Assembly (NCBI GenBank): GCA_031841125.1
Contig: CM063108.1
Span: 49,746,122 to 49,810,121, forward strand
Source: Acanthococcus lagerstroemiae
Taxonomy: Eukaryota; Arthropoda; Insecta; Hemiptera; Eriococcidae
Direction of reading: 5' to 3'
DNA length: 64,000 nt
The notes beneath the pieces were generated by a model that saw only the letters and a program-made list of their open reading frames with translations, ran no database searches and was not told where the DNA came from. The translations under genes and the position numbers were made by a program. Positions within the stretch are counted from its first letter, which is position 1. Each line of letters begins with the position of its first letter. Below, one piece after another: positions 34,625-44,217 of this stretch.

Positions 34625-34845
34625 ATCGATCAATAGTCTATATGAATCTCGCCGAGAGTGCTAAAACATACAACTGTAACAAACTGTAATTCAACTGACG
34701 TCCTCCCTAACCGATCAAAGGAGAATGACTCATGAGCAGAAGAAGAACGTGGTTTGGAAAAAATCACCTACCGGATATACAGGAATGCAAGATACAAAAG
34801 ACGTTTCTAAGACACTCACATCGTTCTACGTAGAAAGTAGCCAGA
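34625..34845 (-). repeat. Dispersed repeat family R, copy 2
   Basis: The reverse complement reads TTGTCTGGCTACTTTCTACGT, CCAAACCACGTTCTTCTTC, GAGTCATTCTCCTTTGATCG and ATGTTTTAGCACTCTCGGC, in the same order as copies at 14068 and 48960. It directly abuts the LINE fragment starting at 34850. Confidence 0.6.
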
Positions 34846-35281
34846 CAAGATTTTGAATAAAGAATATCGTATGAGAATAAATAAAAATAAAACTAAAGTA
34901 ATGGTATGAAATCAATGCGAACTTGATAACTTAAATATAAATATTGGGCAGGCAAAAATTGATGAAGTAAGCGAATTTTGCTATTAGGGAGTAAAATAAC
35001 AAAAGATGGAAGGAGTAAAAGGGATATTAGTAGTAGAATAGCACAAGTCAAACTAGCATTTTATTGGAAAAGTAATCTTTTCAAAACAAAAATAAATCTG
35101 GAAATCAAAAAATGATTCTTGAAAACTTGTGTTCGGAGAGTAGCCCTGTATGGATGTGAAACATGGACTATGGGAAAACCAGAGAAAAGAAGGATCGAAG
35201 CTTTTAAGATGTGATGCTGTAGGCGGATACTGACCATCAAATGGACGGATAAGGTAAGAAAGACGGAAGTACTTAACAGAG

Positions 35282-36208
35282 TGTCGTGATGTGGTTGATG
35301 CTGGCCTCTGTGGGTACAGAGCCTGGAGTTGTGAGTAGTGGATGCTGGCCAAGATGGGCCACAGCATGTGCAGTGAGAGCCGATACAACGAGCCCTTATG
35401 TCGATGACTCGGCGCGAGTAACATATGATGCCGAGTCAGATTTGATTCAATAATTTTATTCTTGTTTTTACAACTTTGATTATTACGTTAACAGTTACAG
35501 ATTATGGCAATAGGCTATGAGAGCAGACAACACGACACGTGGTAAAAGTTACGTTAATTTTTGGAGTCCTAGATCTGATGAGAGACAAGAGTGATGTCTC
35601 CACCTAACTTTTAGGAGAGAGCAAGACCATCGATTCGGTCGTCGCAGCGAGCTTATAAAGGCAAAAGTGTTCTCCCAGATGGGATGACTTTTGAAGACGT
35701 CAGAGTCGCACACGGTGGCTTGCGAATCCCGACAATAGGTTGCTTAGGGTGGACGAGGTGTAACTGTTTCGAGGGACGGACTCGACACGTGCTGGATAAT
35801 TTGGTAATTGGTTATCGAATGATTTTTCAGAATATGAGCGTGAATCTGATTGGGTGCTATGACTGTCGGAGGGAAACAATGTTGGTACTAATACATTGTC
35901 TTCCGGGTTATATGATCGTGCGATCGGTGGTTTTCTGAGAATTTAGAAACGTCGCTGCTGGATGAGCGCGTGTGAGTGAATCATCGATATTCGAAAATAG
36001 GATCGGGCGATTAATTCTCGGAATAGTCGAAAATAGATTGACAGGTGAGCTACCGTGCGGTTCTCCGGTATGGGTGCGGTATTGTTTTATTCGAGTAATT
36101 CTCGGCATGATCAAAATAGACTGATCGTTGACTAAATGACGCCGATTATGATGGCGTGAGAGAAAGAAGCCTTCGGAATGTGTAGAAGGTAATTTTCGCC
36201 TCACGACA
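35282..36208. mobile_element. Solo LTR (927 bp)
   Basis: Begins TGTCGTGA and ends TCACGACA (TG...CA with 8-bp inverted ends), flanked by identical CAGAG at 35277-35281 and 36209-36213. A 5-bp duplication with TG/CA ends is diagnostic of an LTR. No gag/pol lies inside, so it is a solo LTR left by recombination. A TATAAAG at 35654-35660 is a candidate promoter if the LTR is read on the plus strand. Superfamily not determined. Confidence 0.85.
35654..35660 (+). promoter_or_regulatory. Candidate TATA box in solo LTR
   Basis: TATAAAG within GCGAGCTTATAAAGGC, about 370 bp into the LTR. This would be the U3 promoter if transcription runs left to right. Confidence 0.4.
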
Positions 36209-36224
36209 CAGAGTATGAGGTAAA

Positions 36225-37082
36225 ATGGATAATTGGAACAGTGGCGTATTACCCATAAGGCACACTAGGCACGTGCCTAGGGCGGCAAATTTTGACTTAA
36301 AAAGGGGGAAAATAAGAAAAAAAAGTGTCAGAAAGGGCAGATTTAATCATTTGTATACATCATTAACTGAATTCATTTCAAGTCTAAGAAATGATGGAAT
36401 GTTTAATCAGTTTTTAAATGAAGCTACAATTTTAACCGATGGCAACGAAAATTATGAGCCTGAAAACAAGAGACGAAAGAATCGAAAACTTCTTCCTGGC
36501 GAATCAAGAGAGAATGAACCTGAGTTTGGCGGACGAGATAATTTGAGAATAAATACGTATTTTGCCATCTTAGATAGAATTGGTTCTGAACTTCAGAAAA
36601 GGCAACTGGCATACTCCACTGTTGTAGACCGATTCGATTTTTTATTCAAACTGAACCAGTTGAAGCCTGAAGAAATTATAAAGAAAGCAGAAAATCTTCA
36701 ACAAATTTATGCTGATCAATTTGATGACAACTTTCCCTTAGAGTGTATCCATTACAAGAGCTACATCTCATCAACAGAACCAATAAACGATTGGTCCAAA
36801 TCTTTTGAATTTTTCAAGAAACATTCTTTAAATCTCACTTTTCCCAATATTGACATAGCAATGCGAATTTTTTTCTCTATGGCTGTAGCCAATTGTTCAG
36901 CAGAGCGTTCTTTTTCCGTTTTAAAACGTTTAAGAAATTACTTGAGGTCGACTTTGTCTCACTCAAAATCAAACTCCCTCGCTATTTTAAGCATTGAAAG
37001 TGTATTAGTTGATAAGATTGATTTTGATGAAATTGTTAACGAATTTGCTGCTGGTAAAAGTAGAAAGAAATTATTTTTGTAA
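36225..37082 (+). CDS. hAT transposase C-terminal part, internally deleted element
   Basis: 285-residue frame inside a hAT element. The nominal ATG lies 14 bp outside the left terminal repeat and the first codons come from LINE sequence and the repeat, so the true start is uncertain. Residues ~55-180 match the region before the dimerisation domain (NTYFAILDRIGSELQKRQ, NLQQIYADQFDDNFPLE). Residues ~205-262 are the hAT C-terminal dimerisation domain with NLTFPNIDIAMRIFFSM and ANCSAERSFSVLKRLRNYL. The N-terminal zinc finger and most of the catalytic core are missing, compared with usual lengths of 600 or more residues. It cannot be a full transposase but could be translated if transcribed. Confidence 0.75.
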   Translation: MDNWNSGVLPIRHTRHVPRAANFDLKRGKIRKKSVRKGRFNHLYTSLTEFISSLRNDGMFNQFLNEATILTDGNENYEPENKRRKNRKLLPGESRENEPEFGGRDNLRINTYFAILDRIGSELQKRQLAYSTVVDRFDFLFKLNQLKPEEIIKKAENLQQIYADQFDDNFPLECIHYKSYISSTEPINDWSKSFEFFKKHSLNLTFPNIDIAMRIFFSMAVANCSAERSFSVLKRLRNYLRSTLSHSKSNSLAILSIESVLVDKIDFDEIVNEFAAGKSRKKLFL

Positions 37083-37329
37083 ATGATAAAAGTTTGAAAT
37101 TGTATGGTTTTTTAAATACAACTCAATAATTTAGAATTTAATATTATTTGTACTTGTAATAAAAACACAAAAAAAATTTGTAAAAACAGAAGTTGAAATA
37201 TGTGGCGGTCTCCGAGGATTATTAAAAAAAATTGTCACCCCCCCCCCCATCCATCCATTAATGACGCTTGCATAAGGGGCGGCAAAAATGTTGGTGCCTA
37301 AGGACGCCACACACCTTAATCCGCCACTG
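36239..37329 (+). mobile_element. hAT transposon, internally deleted, with intact TSD
   Basis: Terminal inverted repeats start CAGTGGCGTATTA (left) and CAGTGGCGGATTA (reverse complement of right), the classic hAT end. The target-site duplication AATTGGAA is perfect on both sides (36231-36238, 37330-37337). A perfect palindrome CTAGGCACGTGCCTAG lies just inside the left end (36265-36280). A C run and ATCCATCCATTAATG precede the right end. Inserted in a LINE relic. The perfect duplication and long open frame suggest this is among the younger insertions in the window. Confidence 0.95.
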
Positions 37330-37474
37330 AATTGGAATTGTCTGTAGAGAAGAACAGATAAACTAATAGGGCATAGTTTGAGGCACCCAGGAATAATATC
37401 ACTGCTGCTAGAAGGAAGAGTGGAAGGAAAGAATTGGGTAGGTCGGCAAAGATTCCAGTATGTTCAACAGATAA

Positions 37475-37897
37475 CACTACTGAACAAAATGAAATTTTTT
37501 GTTTGCACAACGCATTTGAGGAGGTGATTCTTGAGTACTTCTCAACGCTGAATACAGCGCTGTCGGACGTTTTTCTCTATCACGTCTAGTTTTTCTGATC
37601 AAAAACTATAAAAAATTCAACTAAATGTGTTCAAAAAGAGGTTTAGGAACTGAATGTGGTCATACTGATTCGTGTTGTTGTGTGTTGCGTGTTATTGTGG
37701 TCTGATAACACTGATAATATCAGTCAGTGGTACCGCTTATTCCAATGCAAAAACAAAATGGAAACGAATTTCAGTCGTTCAGAACTCCGAATTGTGACGT
37801 GATAGAGAAAAATGGATCGCAGTATCGTGTTCAGCGTTAAAAAGTACCTCAGAATCACCCGTCGAAATGCATTGTGCAAAATAGTTGTTCAGTAGTG
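37475..37897. mobile_element. Long-TIR MITE with TAA target duplication
   Basis: The ends CACTACTGAACAA and TTGTTCAGTAGTG are perfect inverts. The similarity extends inward over about 110 bp (GGTGATTCT, ACGCTGAA, TTTTCTCTATCACGTC occur on both arms). TAA at 37472-37474 and 37898-37900 is a 3-bp duplication consistent with PIF/Harbinger, assigned by duplication length only. Non-coding. Splits the LINE where the sister copy reads CAGATAATCAAAGATGTC. Confidence 0.85.
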
Positions 37898-38010
37898 TAA
37901 TCAATGATGTCAAATTTAAGTATTATTACGATATGAAAAAACTTGCACAAAGATAGGGAAAAATCGGGAGTGCATCAAATCGGTTGTAAGACTGATAACC
38001 TTATCATCAT

Positions 38011-38339
38011 CAATCAGATCGCGAACTTCAAAAAGGGGTCTTCCACTCATTTTGGTCAACGAGTGAAGCTCCATCATGGCACTCGCCATCCGGGAGTCGG
38101 ACTTTGAAATTCTAATGTGAAAACTGCCATGTCATGTGTTCTTAATAAGCCTGGTGGCTGTATTGTAATATTCGAATAACGTAACTTAACGCTACATTCA
38201 AAAGTGTCAATAAAAATGCATGTATCAACCAAAACAACTCGGCTAAATTACTTCCGAACCGAAAGTTACCAGTCAGGGGGTTATCAACGACAGCCCCCAT
38301 GGGTCCATACGGTGGACCCTCCGGTCGGTGTAATCTCAC
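38011..38339. other. No gene recognised
   Basis: Unassigned sequence between the LINE 3' end and the next LINE fragment. It contains GGGTCCATACGGTGGACCC (38303-38321), a local palindrome. Confidence 0.3.
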
Positions 38340-38620
38340 GACACCATCACAGTGGATCAACTACGTCAAGATAAAACCATAGCAGTGCAGGGAAAGGTCG
38401 ACGGCAGAAGAGGTAAAGGAAGATCACCTACAAGATGGTCTGACATAATCCGATCAGTGACGGGGTATGCCTTCACTGAATGCACAAGATCAGCCAGAAA
38501 CCGGGGAAAATGGCGCACACTGATACACCGAATCCAGGAACAAAGACAGGGCCACGATGTCTCTTCGGGAGACTAAGAGAGTCAATGACGATGATGATAA
38601 TGACGACTTAAAAAAGTTCA
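38340..38620 (+). pseudogene. LINE 3'-terminal fragment
   Basis: The frame 38352-38576 reads GKVDGRRGKGRSPTRWSDII, then TGYAFTECTRSARNRGKWRT and RQGHDVSSGD, the usual C-terminus of RTE/CR1-like LINE polyproteins (W.D.I..TG....C...A.DR..WR). It is followed by a GATGATGATAATGACGAC tail, which marks the 3' end. Only the last ~280 bp is present. Confidence 0.75.
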
Positions 38621-38929
38621 GCGGAGCCAACCTATTCGTAGAAATAGCCCGTTGAGGTGTTCTTTGCTCGGCAAACGACTCGGGTAACTTGCTGGGACAC
38701 CCAAGCTAGGTACGGGAACGAACAAACGCTTCCATAAAACGAGTATACGGATTCGGATAGAGATGGAGACACGACGAGCTCGTTCGTTTTCGGGCACGAA
38801 TAAGTTAATTTGGACGATGTAGCCGCTAAGTTATGAAGACTTTTATCTGTTTCTGTTTTTCGTTTACAACACACGCTGTTGTAAATGCCTCGTCGAATAT
38901 TGTTTCGTATTTTATTGAATATTTTCGTA
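38621..38929. other. No gene recognised
   Basis: Non-repetitive sequence leading into the CpG-rich segment. Confidence 0.3.
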
Positions 38930-39660
38930 TAACTGTTTTTCAACCGTCCGAATATTTACGATTCGGCGGCGCGGCGGTCGAGCGAGCGACGGCCGCTGCG
39001 ATTCCTGTAGCGCGGACGCGGACTGGATAAGACGACGCTTCCACCTTCGCGTCCGTCGGTCTGTCCGTCCGTCTGTCGATAGTTATATTAATATTACCCG
39101 CCGAGTCCGACGCTGGCTGCTGGCGGTCGCTCTATCGCTTGTTTTGGGTAGAAAATATCGCCAGCCCATAAACAGTGCCGAGTTTACATAGTTTCAGCCA
39201 GGAGATATGTTTATGGTTGTGGCCCGGCACGGCTGGATCGCATCTTCAGTGTCCGCCGTGGCGACGCTTTGTTCGCGCGTTTATCCTCCCCGCGGAGACG
39301 CGGCGCGGCTCGGCGTGAGTGGCGAAGGTGGTAAACCAAAGAGTGTGCGGCCGAGTGGGCAGGACAGAGGCGCACAAAGAGCGGCAAAACGTATTAACGA
39401 CCTTCGCGATATGGGAAGCGCCTCCCGCGGGTAGCATTTTGTCCACGAACGGCGATTGTTCGAACGTGGGTATCGGATGATACTTAGTGTTTTTTTCTTT
39501 TTTGTTTGTCGTACTCATGCAGTCGTATATATCACCGTCTTGGTTTAATTGGTCATCGTATCATCTTCGCCGCTCTGTTTTTCACAGCTAGAACTGGAGG
39601 TGACGGAGGACACACCGGCGAGAGCTCGGGTCCAGAGGCGGCAGCTGACGACTGCGCGGT
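38930..39660. other. CpG-rich unique segment, possible promoter or first exon
   Basis: Unlike its AT-rich surroundings, this segment is dense in CG dinucleotides (for example CGGCGGCGCGGCGGTCGAGC near 38962, and 39045-39070 with CGTCCGTCGGTCTGTCCG). It has no repeats and no recognised protein. The short open frames (39207-39434) are not convincing. It could be the 5' region of a host gene whose exons lie elsewhere, but that is inference. Confidence 0.35.
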
Positions 39661-40015
39661 CTTCGACGGTTATTCATATACATAGTCGATCATAGATCAA
39701 GTTTTTTATTAGGTCCAATTAATAATAAAGTATTACGTTGTTTTCCGTCACATATAAACTTCTCAGGTAAACGCGTGCATGTTTGTGGGTATGCGGAGGA
39801 GGCGTTTTATATCATTAGGGCAAGTTTTTTTTAATGCATTTGCATATTTTTCAATCAGATCAGTGAAATGGTTCTTGTAAGTAATGTGTAACTTGAATAC
39901 GATTTTTTAATAAGTTCTAATTTTCATTAATAATACTAACTAGCAGCACACGACATGTCTCCATTCTATATATTAAAAAAAAAAGAAAATTACAAAAATG
40001 TATAAAGTTATCATA
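39661..40015. other. No gene recognised
   Basis: AT-rich flank of the Helitron relic. No 3' Helitron hairpin could be identified with confidence. Confidence 0.3.
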
Positions 40016-40665
40016 TTACAGGACTTCCTTCCACACCACATTTGCAGTTTTATAGCTTCCAGGTTGTACTTGGATTTTTAAATTATTAAACGAAGTTATC
40101 CCCGCGACAGAGCTAAGTATACTTGTCCATGACTGAAGACATACTCGGGTAGATATATCCCAACCTTCTCCAGCGTCTATCCCTGAGCCTTGTTGATCGT
40201 CATACAAAAGGCTAACTTTATTGGAAATTATCTCCTTTAGAATGGAAAAGGCAAGGTGGAATCCGCTGGCGACAGGTCCACTCTTGGCAGTAATATCCTT
40301 CGACCGCACTCCACCACAGTTATTATTTCCAGATCCAGTGCATCCGTGTACATGTTTCTCACAATTAGTCGTGTCCTATTCAGCAGTCCAAGCGCCACAT
40401 TCATATTACGTAGCAACATAACAATCGCACCAACTTTTAAGTGTTATTTATTTGGTGGTAAACCTGTCAACTCCAGACTATCCAGAAATTCAACGGGGAA
40501 TTGTAGGATTTCACCGTAATTTTCACTAATCAGTCTATTCACGCTTGTGTAGGTTTTGGCTTCTCCAGGAATCAAGTCCAAAATCTTGTCGTTGATCTTC
40601 TGACAATGATCATTCTTTGGTGCCAGAATTGCAACATTGGAAATGTGGTTTTATATGATTGGATA
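40016..40665 (-). pseudogene. Helitron Rep/Helicase C-terminal relic
   Basis: Minus-strand pieces match the end of the PIF1-type helicase of Helitrons: AILAPKNDHCQKINDKILDL, IPGEAKTYTSVNRLISENYG, PVEFLDSLELTGLPPNK (stop), LKVGAIVMLLRNMNVALGLL, NRTRLIVRNMYTDALDLEII, ILLPRVDLSPADS, then in a shifted frame MTINKAQG, and finally NNLKIQVQPG...NVVWKEVL. Order and spacing are as expected. One stop and at least two frameshifts. The Rep domain and helicase N-terminus are absent. Confidence 0.8.
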
Positions 40666-40710
40666 ATGCTGAAAACCAATCAGAATGCAGTATTTTATTT
40701 GTGTATGGAA

Positions 40711-41110
40711 CGGATTTGAGTGATCAAAAAAGCATATGGAAGAGGTTGCTTCACTGAGTGTTCTCAGACTAAGATGAACTTTGTAGGCGAAGTAGTTCGT
40801 GAGTAATGGACAAATGAGTGGAAGAAATGCGTGTGAGTAGTGAGGTTGAGTTGGTTGTTAACTCATAACTCTCCTCAGACTAAACGGATTTGAGAGATCA
40901 GAAAAGCATATGAAAGAGGTTGTTTCACTGAGTGTTCTTAAACTAAGATGAACTGTGTAGGTGAAGTACTTCGTGAGTAATGGACAAATGAGTGGGAAAA
41001 ATGAGTATGAGTAGTGAGGTTGAGTTGGTTGTTACCTCATAACTCTCCTCAGAATGAACGGGTTTGGGTGATCAAAAAAGATTCACAAGGAGCTTGATTT
41101 ACCGAGTGTT
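40711..41110. repeat. 174-bp tandem repeat, ~2.3 copies
   Basis: Units start with CGGATTTGAGTGATCARAAAAGC at 40711, 40885 and 41059, exactly 174 bp apart, with few substitutions between the first two. Each contains TTCACTGAGTGTTCT, GTAATGGACAAATGAGTGG and GTTGAGTTGGTTGTTA. Satellite-like length; non-coding. Confidence 0.9.
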
Positions 41111-41279
41111 TTAAGACCTTAACCAGTATTGCGTCACAATTAAGGCCTGAGATATAGATGTTGAACTTCATAGAACCCAGTTTTTCAAAAATATTTTAAA
41201 CAGGTATATAGATCATAAACGTTTACTAGAGTGCGAGTTACAATCTGCATTTACTGTTACTGTCACCAAATTCATTGCC

Positions 41280-41960
41280 GCATCAGGCCCTGCTTGCGGG
41301 CAACTTAAGATTTGCCGATGATATAATTTTGAGAGCATAAAAATTGACAAACTGAAAAAGATGGCCACTGAACTGAAGAATGAAGGACAAAAAGCGGGTG
41401 TAAAAATAAATACAGAAAAAACAAAACTGATATGCGATACCCCAGAGACCCAAAACGCGGAGCTGGATGGGAGAAAATGAGAGAAAATGGAAGAATCTAT
41501 ATATCTAGGACAAACAGTAAGTCTAAAAACAGGACAGAAAAAGAGGTGGAAAGAAGGATAATTTTGACAGGGAATAAATAGTGGAGTATGAAGCACATAT
41601 TCAAAGGTCCCTATCAAGACGAACTAAAATGTTCCATCTTCAACACTGCGTAGTGCCAACACTAATATGCGGGGCTCAGACATGGACTCTGAGCACCACC
41701 AGTATAGGAAACAAAATAAAAACAACACAGAATAAAATGGAACGTGCAACTCTAAGACTGAACCTTTGCGAAGGAATCCCCACAAAAACAATTAGGGCCA
41801 AATTAAAACTAAATATAGACACAGTCGAAGCATGTCGAAGGCGAAAGTGGAACTGGGCACGACACAGCAAGAACACAGGACAACAGATGGATATAAAAGA
41901 TAGCCGTCTGGCATCTGTACTGAAAATAAAAATGGGTAAACAAAAGCTTAGATGAAGAGA
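41280..41960 (+). pseudogene. LINE reverse transcriptase C-terminal relic
   Basis: Begins with LRFADDIIL (catalytic motif C), then shifted-frame ATELKNEGQKAGVKINTEKT and SIYLGQTVSL. A cleaner block follows at 41581-41955: VVPTLICGAQTWTLSTTSIG, KMERATLRLNL and RRRKWNWARHSKNT. Same order as the relics at 907 and 43108. Multiple frameshifts. Confidence 0.75.
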
Positions 41961-42479
41961 CAATTTAGACAAATTTTTAAAAAACAAATTATTTCACGGG
42001 GTGTACTTATTTTCACAGAAATTACCGTGCCCCACTAGCGTCCGACAGAAATTTTTTAATCAGAATCAAAATAAAGAATACAAATCAAAAACCTGCAGAT
42101 TTTGTCAGATTTTCCGAGGAATACTCCATATTGTTATTTGCGAAATTCTTGCCTCCGACTCTTCTTTTTTCGGAACCCTAATGCTCAAAGTTGAACCAGA
42201 ATAAAAGTGATATCGTGACTTTAAGAACTTTACGCGGACTCCACCGGAGGTACCTCAATTCTCATGGGGAGGATAAAATTAAGGTCAGGAACTATTTCAG
42301 CGATCTTCAAAGCCTAAGCAATTATATCCATTGTATCATCGAAGAAAAAAATCAGGTGCCGTGCCCAACCCTGTCGAGAGGAGGGGGAGAAAAGGGGGGA
42401 CAATACCCCGGTTCTGAATTTCAAACATACTGTACATCAAATCAGCAATCACGCCTTACACCATAAAGAAACCTCTTAT
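41961..42479. other. No gene recognised
   Basis: No coding family or bounded element found. Confidence 0.3.
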
Positions 42480-42800
42480 CCCGTAGCTTATAATTTTTTC
42501 CCATCTAACAAAAGGACAAATTGAATTGGAAGAAGAGGGGGCGTGGAAATTCTCCCACGCCCTCTTTTTCTATCTACGGGGCTGGCCATACCCGTTGCCG
42601 GATGTTGGCGATCACGGTTTCTGACGCGCGACTTTCCAGGGCAAGGGTTGTCGCTGTGTTCGCTAGGATGCTAGCGGGGGGTGTATTCGAATGGCACTAG
42701 CTTTCCGGCGTTGGTGAGTTTCGAACTCGAGACGCAAGGATTGCAAATCGGGCACGTTAACCACTTCCCACACAGCGACCTCACATCCGTGTGAAAATAT
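42480..42800 (-). mobile_element. tRNA-derived SINE, family 1, minus strand
   Basis: On the minus strand the head reads GTCGCTGTGTGGGAAGTGG, TTAACGTGCCCGATTTGCAA, then CGTCTCGAGTTCGAAACTC (B box). The same head as 31960-32040 is fused to a different body. The body contains GAGGGCGTGGGAGAATTTCC and its inverted partner. The 3' end is uncertain. Confidence 0.6.
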
Positions 42801-43107
42801 GTGTGTGCGTGTGGTGTAACCCCGTGGGAGATAGCGGGTAGGGGGTACAATATAAGATACTTTAATAATTTCGAGTATAGTGTAGAAGCGAAATCGACCT
42901 AACACTAACTTTAACGAGTTCTGAAGAAATGACACTAAGAGTAAAGACGATGTATATTAAAATAATTCTACATGCGACTACTTGGTCTAGGATGGTCGCG
43001 CTGCGATTTAGGTGGACCCTGGCTCGACGTGGCGGACGCTATTTACCTGTAATTCAGAAGAAGAAGACACGGCTACGTATTAGGTCCCTAACTAAGGCAT
43101 GTACAAC
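42801..43107. other. No gene recognised
   Basis: Unassigned spacer between the SINE and the LINE tail. Confidence 0.3.
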
Positions 43108-44217
43108 TAATTATTATTATTGTGCAGCCTTGGATTGTACATAATCGCTACAACCCGATTAACTCGCGGGCATAGGCCTCCCCTACCTTTTCCCATGAAA
43201 CTCTGTTCTTCGCCACCCTTCCTCATGTTGTCCCAACTCTCCTGTCATCTTCCCGCCATCTGATTGCCGATATTCCCTTTTTTCTCGTGCTTCCGTACGG
43301 AGTCCAGTCAGTCAGTCTTTTATGCCATTTGTCGTGTTTTTCCCTGGCTAAGTGTCCTGCGAATCTGAATTTTAGTTTTTTGACTTCGTATGTGATCGTT
43401 TCCGCTTTGGTCATTGCGTATAACTTTGTGTTTTTGACTTTGTCTCTATAGATCTGATGTTGAGGATGCTTCTTACTATTTTGTTTTGAGCCACTTGTAA
43501 TCTGTTTGATTTGGATTTAGTCAGGGCCCAAGTCTGGGCACCGTACGTTAAGCAGGGAATCACACAGCTATCGAAGATTTTGATCTTTGTTTGCAGTCCC
43601 ATTTTACTTTTAAAAATGTATTTGAGAGCCCAAAAGCTTTTCCACCCGTTTCTTATACGCTTGCTTTTCTCAGCATTGAATTCATTGTTAACTGCCAACG
43701 TTTGACCCAAATAATTGAACTTGTCCACATTTTCGATTTCAATGCCGTCTAAACTTAATTGTGCATATTCATTTGTTGATAAAAAATTAGTTTGGCTGAG
43801 GTTAATTGTCAGTCCTACTTTTCCGCATTCCTGCTTTAGTTCTGATGCCATCTCCCCCAACTCTTCCGCGCTTTTACTTATTAGAATTATGTCGTCCGCG
43901 AACCTAAGATTGTTTAGATATTTTCCATCAATTTTAATTCCTTTGTTGTCCCAATCTAGGCTGCGAAAGGCATATTCTAATACCGCGTTAAAAAGATTTG
44001 GTGAGAGGGGGTCTCCTTGTCTGACGCCTCTTTGTACTGCGAATTTTCTACCTTCTCTATCCATTTTAACGTATAACGGTTGCATTCTTGTATACATTTT
44101 GCAGGACTTCCACGATTGTGCCGGGGATACATTGGGATGTGAGAGATTCCCAAATTTTTCCATGGAAAATGGTGTCGAAGGCCTTATTAGTGAAGTAAAA
44201 ATTCGAATCATGTGCAT
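43108..44217 (-). pseudogene. RTE-like LINE, RT palm to 3' end
   Basis: The longest LINE frame in the window (43411-44217, 268 residues). It has VQRGVRQGDPLSPNLFNAVL (motif B), LRFADDIILIS (motif C), VGLTINLSQTNF, KFNYLGQTLAVN, FWALKYIFKSKMGL and TYGAQTWALTKS. Motif A (TNKAFDTIFHG) lies upstream in another frame. A further frame at 43223-43414 continues KKLKFRFAGHLARE and WREDD. The 3' end has an AATAATAATAATT tail at 43108. At least two frameshifts, otherwise well preserved. The endonuclease is missing (5' truncation). Confidence 0.85.

Larger units (their letters stand above)
34850..38010 (+). pseudogene. RTE-like LINE relic with three nested insertions
   Basis: Same LINE family as 24940-28800. 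Pieces: 34850-35281 (RINKNKTKVMV, YLGSKITKDGRSK-like, a GCETWTMGKPEKR-type block), 36209-36238, 37330-37474 (RRTDKLIGHSLRHP-like, GRVEGKNWVGRQRFQ) and 37898-38010, ending in ACTGATAACCTTATCATCATC. The pieces join in the same order as the sister copy once the insertions at 35282, 36239 and 37475 are set aside. Stops and frameshifts throughout. Confidence 0.85.

Noticed and set aside
35282..36208. Gene within the LTR (35684-35938 ORF)
   Set aside because: It lies wholly inside a solo LTR defined by a 5-bp duplication; no gag/pol or host similarity.
38303..38321. Eighth copy of the F-box promoter motif
   Set aside because: Only CCATACGGT matches, it is part of a different palindrome (GGGTCCATACGGTGGACCC), and no CCAAT, TATA or initiator accompanies it.
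42720..42780. tRNA gene on the minus strand
   Set aside because: The B-box region is tRNA-like but the cloverleaf cannot be completed, and the same head occurs in another SINE.
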